NCBI GenBank assembly: GCA_903930165.1
Contig: CAIYXO010000630.1
Coordinates: 1-5,831 of the forward strand
DNA length: 5,831 nt
Direction of reading: 5' to 3'
Source: an uncultured Verrucomicrobiota bacterium
Lineage (GTDB): Bacteria > Verrucomicrobiota > Verrucomicrobiia > Limisphaerales > UBA9464
A program made the position numbers and the translations under genes. The notes under the pieces were generated by a model. It saw only the letters and a list, made by a program, of their open reading frames with translations, was not told the DNA's origin and did no database searches. Shown piece after piece: positions 5,298-5,831 of this stretch (position 1 is its first letter; every line of letters begins with the position of its first letter).

Positions 5298-5678
5298 TCA
5301 GGCCATCGAATGCAGGCCGAACATGTTCCCTTCGGTGTCCACGCACAGGGCGATGAAGCCGTACGGACCGATCGGGAACTTCTCCTGAGCGACACGTCCG
5401 CCCGCGCCGGCGGCCCGGGCCGACTCGACCGCACAATCCTCGCACGAGAAGTACACCAGCGTGCTGCCTCCGGGTGTCACTCCGTCCATCTTCACCAAGG
5501 CTCCACCGCAACCGGCGGCCTCTGGATCCATGCCGAAGGTGACCATCTCCATGCCCGGGACCGGGCTCTCCATCGTCTCCAGGGGCCGTGCCAGGACCGC
5601 CTCGTAGAACGCCCGCGCCCGGGCCATGTCCGTCACGTAGATCTCGAACCATCCGACCGGATTCCTGGGAGCGCTCAT
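5298..5678 (-). CDS. VOC family (glyoxalase/bleomycin-resistance fold) protein
   Basis: This 126-residue protein has the vicinal oxygen chelate fold, built from two beta-alpha-beta-beta-beta modules that cradle a metal and a small substrate. The first module begins NPVGWFEIYVTDMARARAFY (6-25), with E12 at a usual metal-ligand position. The second begins TLVYFSCEDC (73-82) and ends YGFIALCVDTEGNMFGLHS (106-124), with D114 and E116 near the second ligand position. The pattern matches a widespread group of single-domain VOC proteins of about 120-130 residues annotated as glyoxalase-like or PhnB-like. The reaction cannot be predicted. The start at 5678 is supported by AGGA six bases upstream. A longer in-frame opening from 5813 adds 45 arginine-rich residues without family similarity. 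It lies on the same strand as the Lrp gene but 210 bases away, so it is probably a separate unit. Confidence 0.92.
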   Translation of the reverse strand: MSAPRNPVGWFEIYVTDMARARAFYEAVLARPLETMESPVPGMEMVTFGMDPEAAGCGGALVKMDGVTPGGSTLVYFSCEDCAVESARAAGAGGRVAQEKFPIGPYGFIALCVDTEGNMFGLHSMA

Positions 5679-5831
5679 GGTGCATCCTACAGCGCCAAGG
5701 CGGCGCCGCGGGGTCAAGCGTCCGTTCCGGGCCCCAGATCGAGATCGAACAACCGACGGGTTTCGGTTTCGAATCGGTCGCCATGCCACGATCCCCGCGG
5801 ATTTCCACGCCACGATCGGTCCTGTCCGGAC
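5679..5831. other. Upstream region of the VOC gene with a 13-base direct repeat
   Basis: No gene is supported up to the window edge. CCATGCCACGATC (5781-5793) and CCACGCCACGATC (5805-5817) are direct repeats with one difference, set 24 bases apart. They lie about 100-140 bases upstream of the VOC start codon. They could be operator half-sites or intergenic repeat. A TTGACC on the minus strand at 5717-5712 has no partner -10 at normal spacing. Confidence 0.3.

Noticed and set aside
5679..5813. N-terminal extension of the VOC protein from 5813
   Set aside because: The extra 45 residues are arginine-rich and lack family similarity, whereas the ATG at 5678 has AGGA at good spacing and gives the normal family length.

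Overview
This GC-rich window carries seven protein genes on both strands. I see no rRNA, tRNA, CRISPR array, insertion sequence or phage gene. Codon and base use look even throughout. A secreted sugar isomerase-like protein, an ECF sigma factor that starts without a Shine-Dalgarno site, and a DUF4230 membrane protein fit a free-living Verrucomicrobiota or related PVC-group bacterium. That placement is an inference from gene style, not a proven assignment.

Left part (1-1860). A repeat-like intergenic stretch lies at the left edge. Next is radC on the minus strand (102-923). Divergent from it is an exported TIM-barrel protein of the sugar phosphate isomerase/epimerase family (986-1804, plus), closed by a strong hairpin terminator at 1821-1857.

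Middle (1860-2735). An ECF-type RNA polymerase sigma factor (1934-2557, plus) has a plausible ECF-type promoter just upstream, so it may control itself. No anti-sigma gene follows it. A roughly 180-base intergenic stretch between this gene and the convergent minus-strand cluster is rich in hairpins. One arm there can pair with either of two identical downstream copies, and the second pairing overlaps a terminator-like hairpin. This is the least explained part of the window.

Right part (2735-5678). Four genes all run on the minus strand: a VOC (glyoxalase-fold) protein, an Lrp/AsnC regulator, a secreted two-lobed retropepsin-like aspartyl protease with a C-terminal PDZ domain, and a membrane-anchored DUF4230 protein. 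The last three are tightly spaced (22 and 45 bases) and probably form one transcript. The protease and the DUF4230 protein would both act outside the cytoplasmic membrane. The region beyond 5678 contains short direct repeats and no supported gene.

The most useful leads are the structured intergenic element at 2565-2702, the regulator-protease-DUF4230 cluster, and an 11-base motif shared by the leaders of the isomerase and sigma genes. Nothing here is a clear new defence or mobile system.
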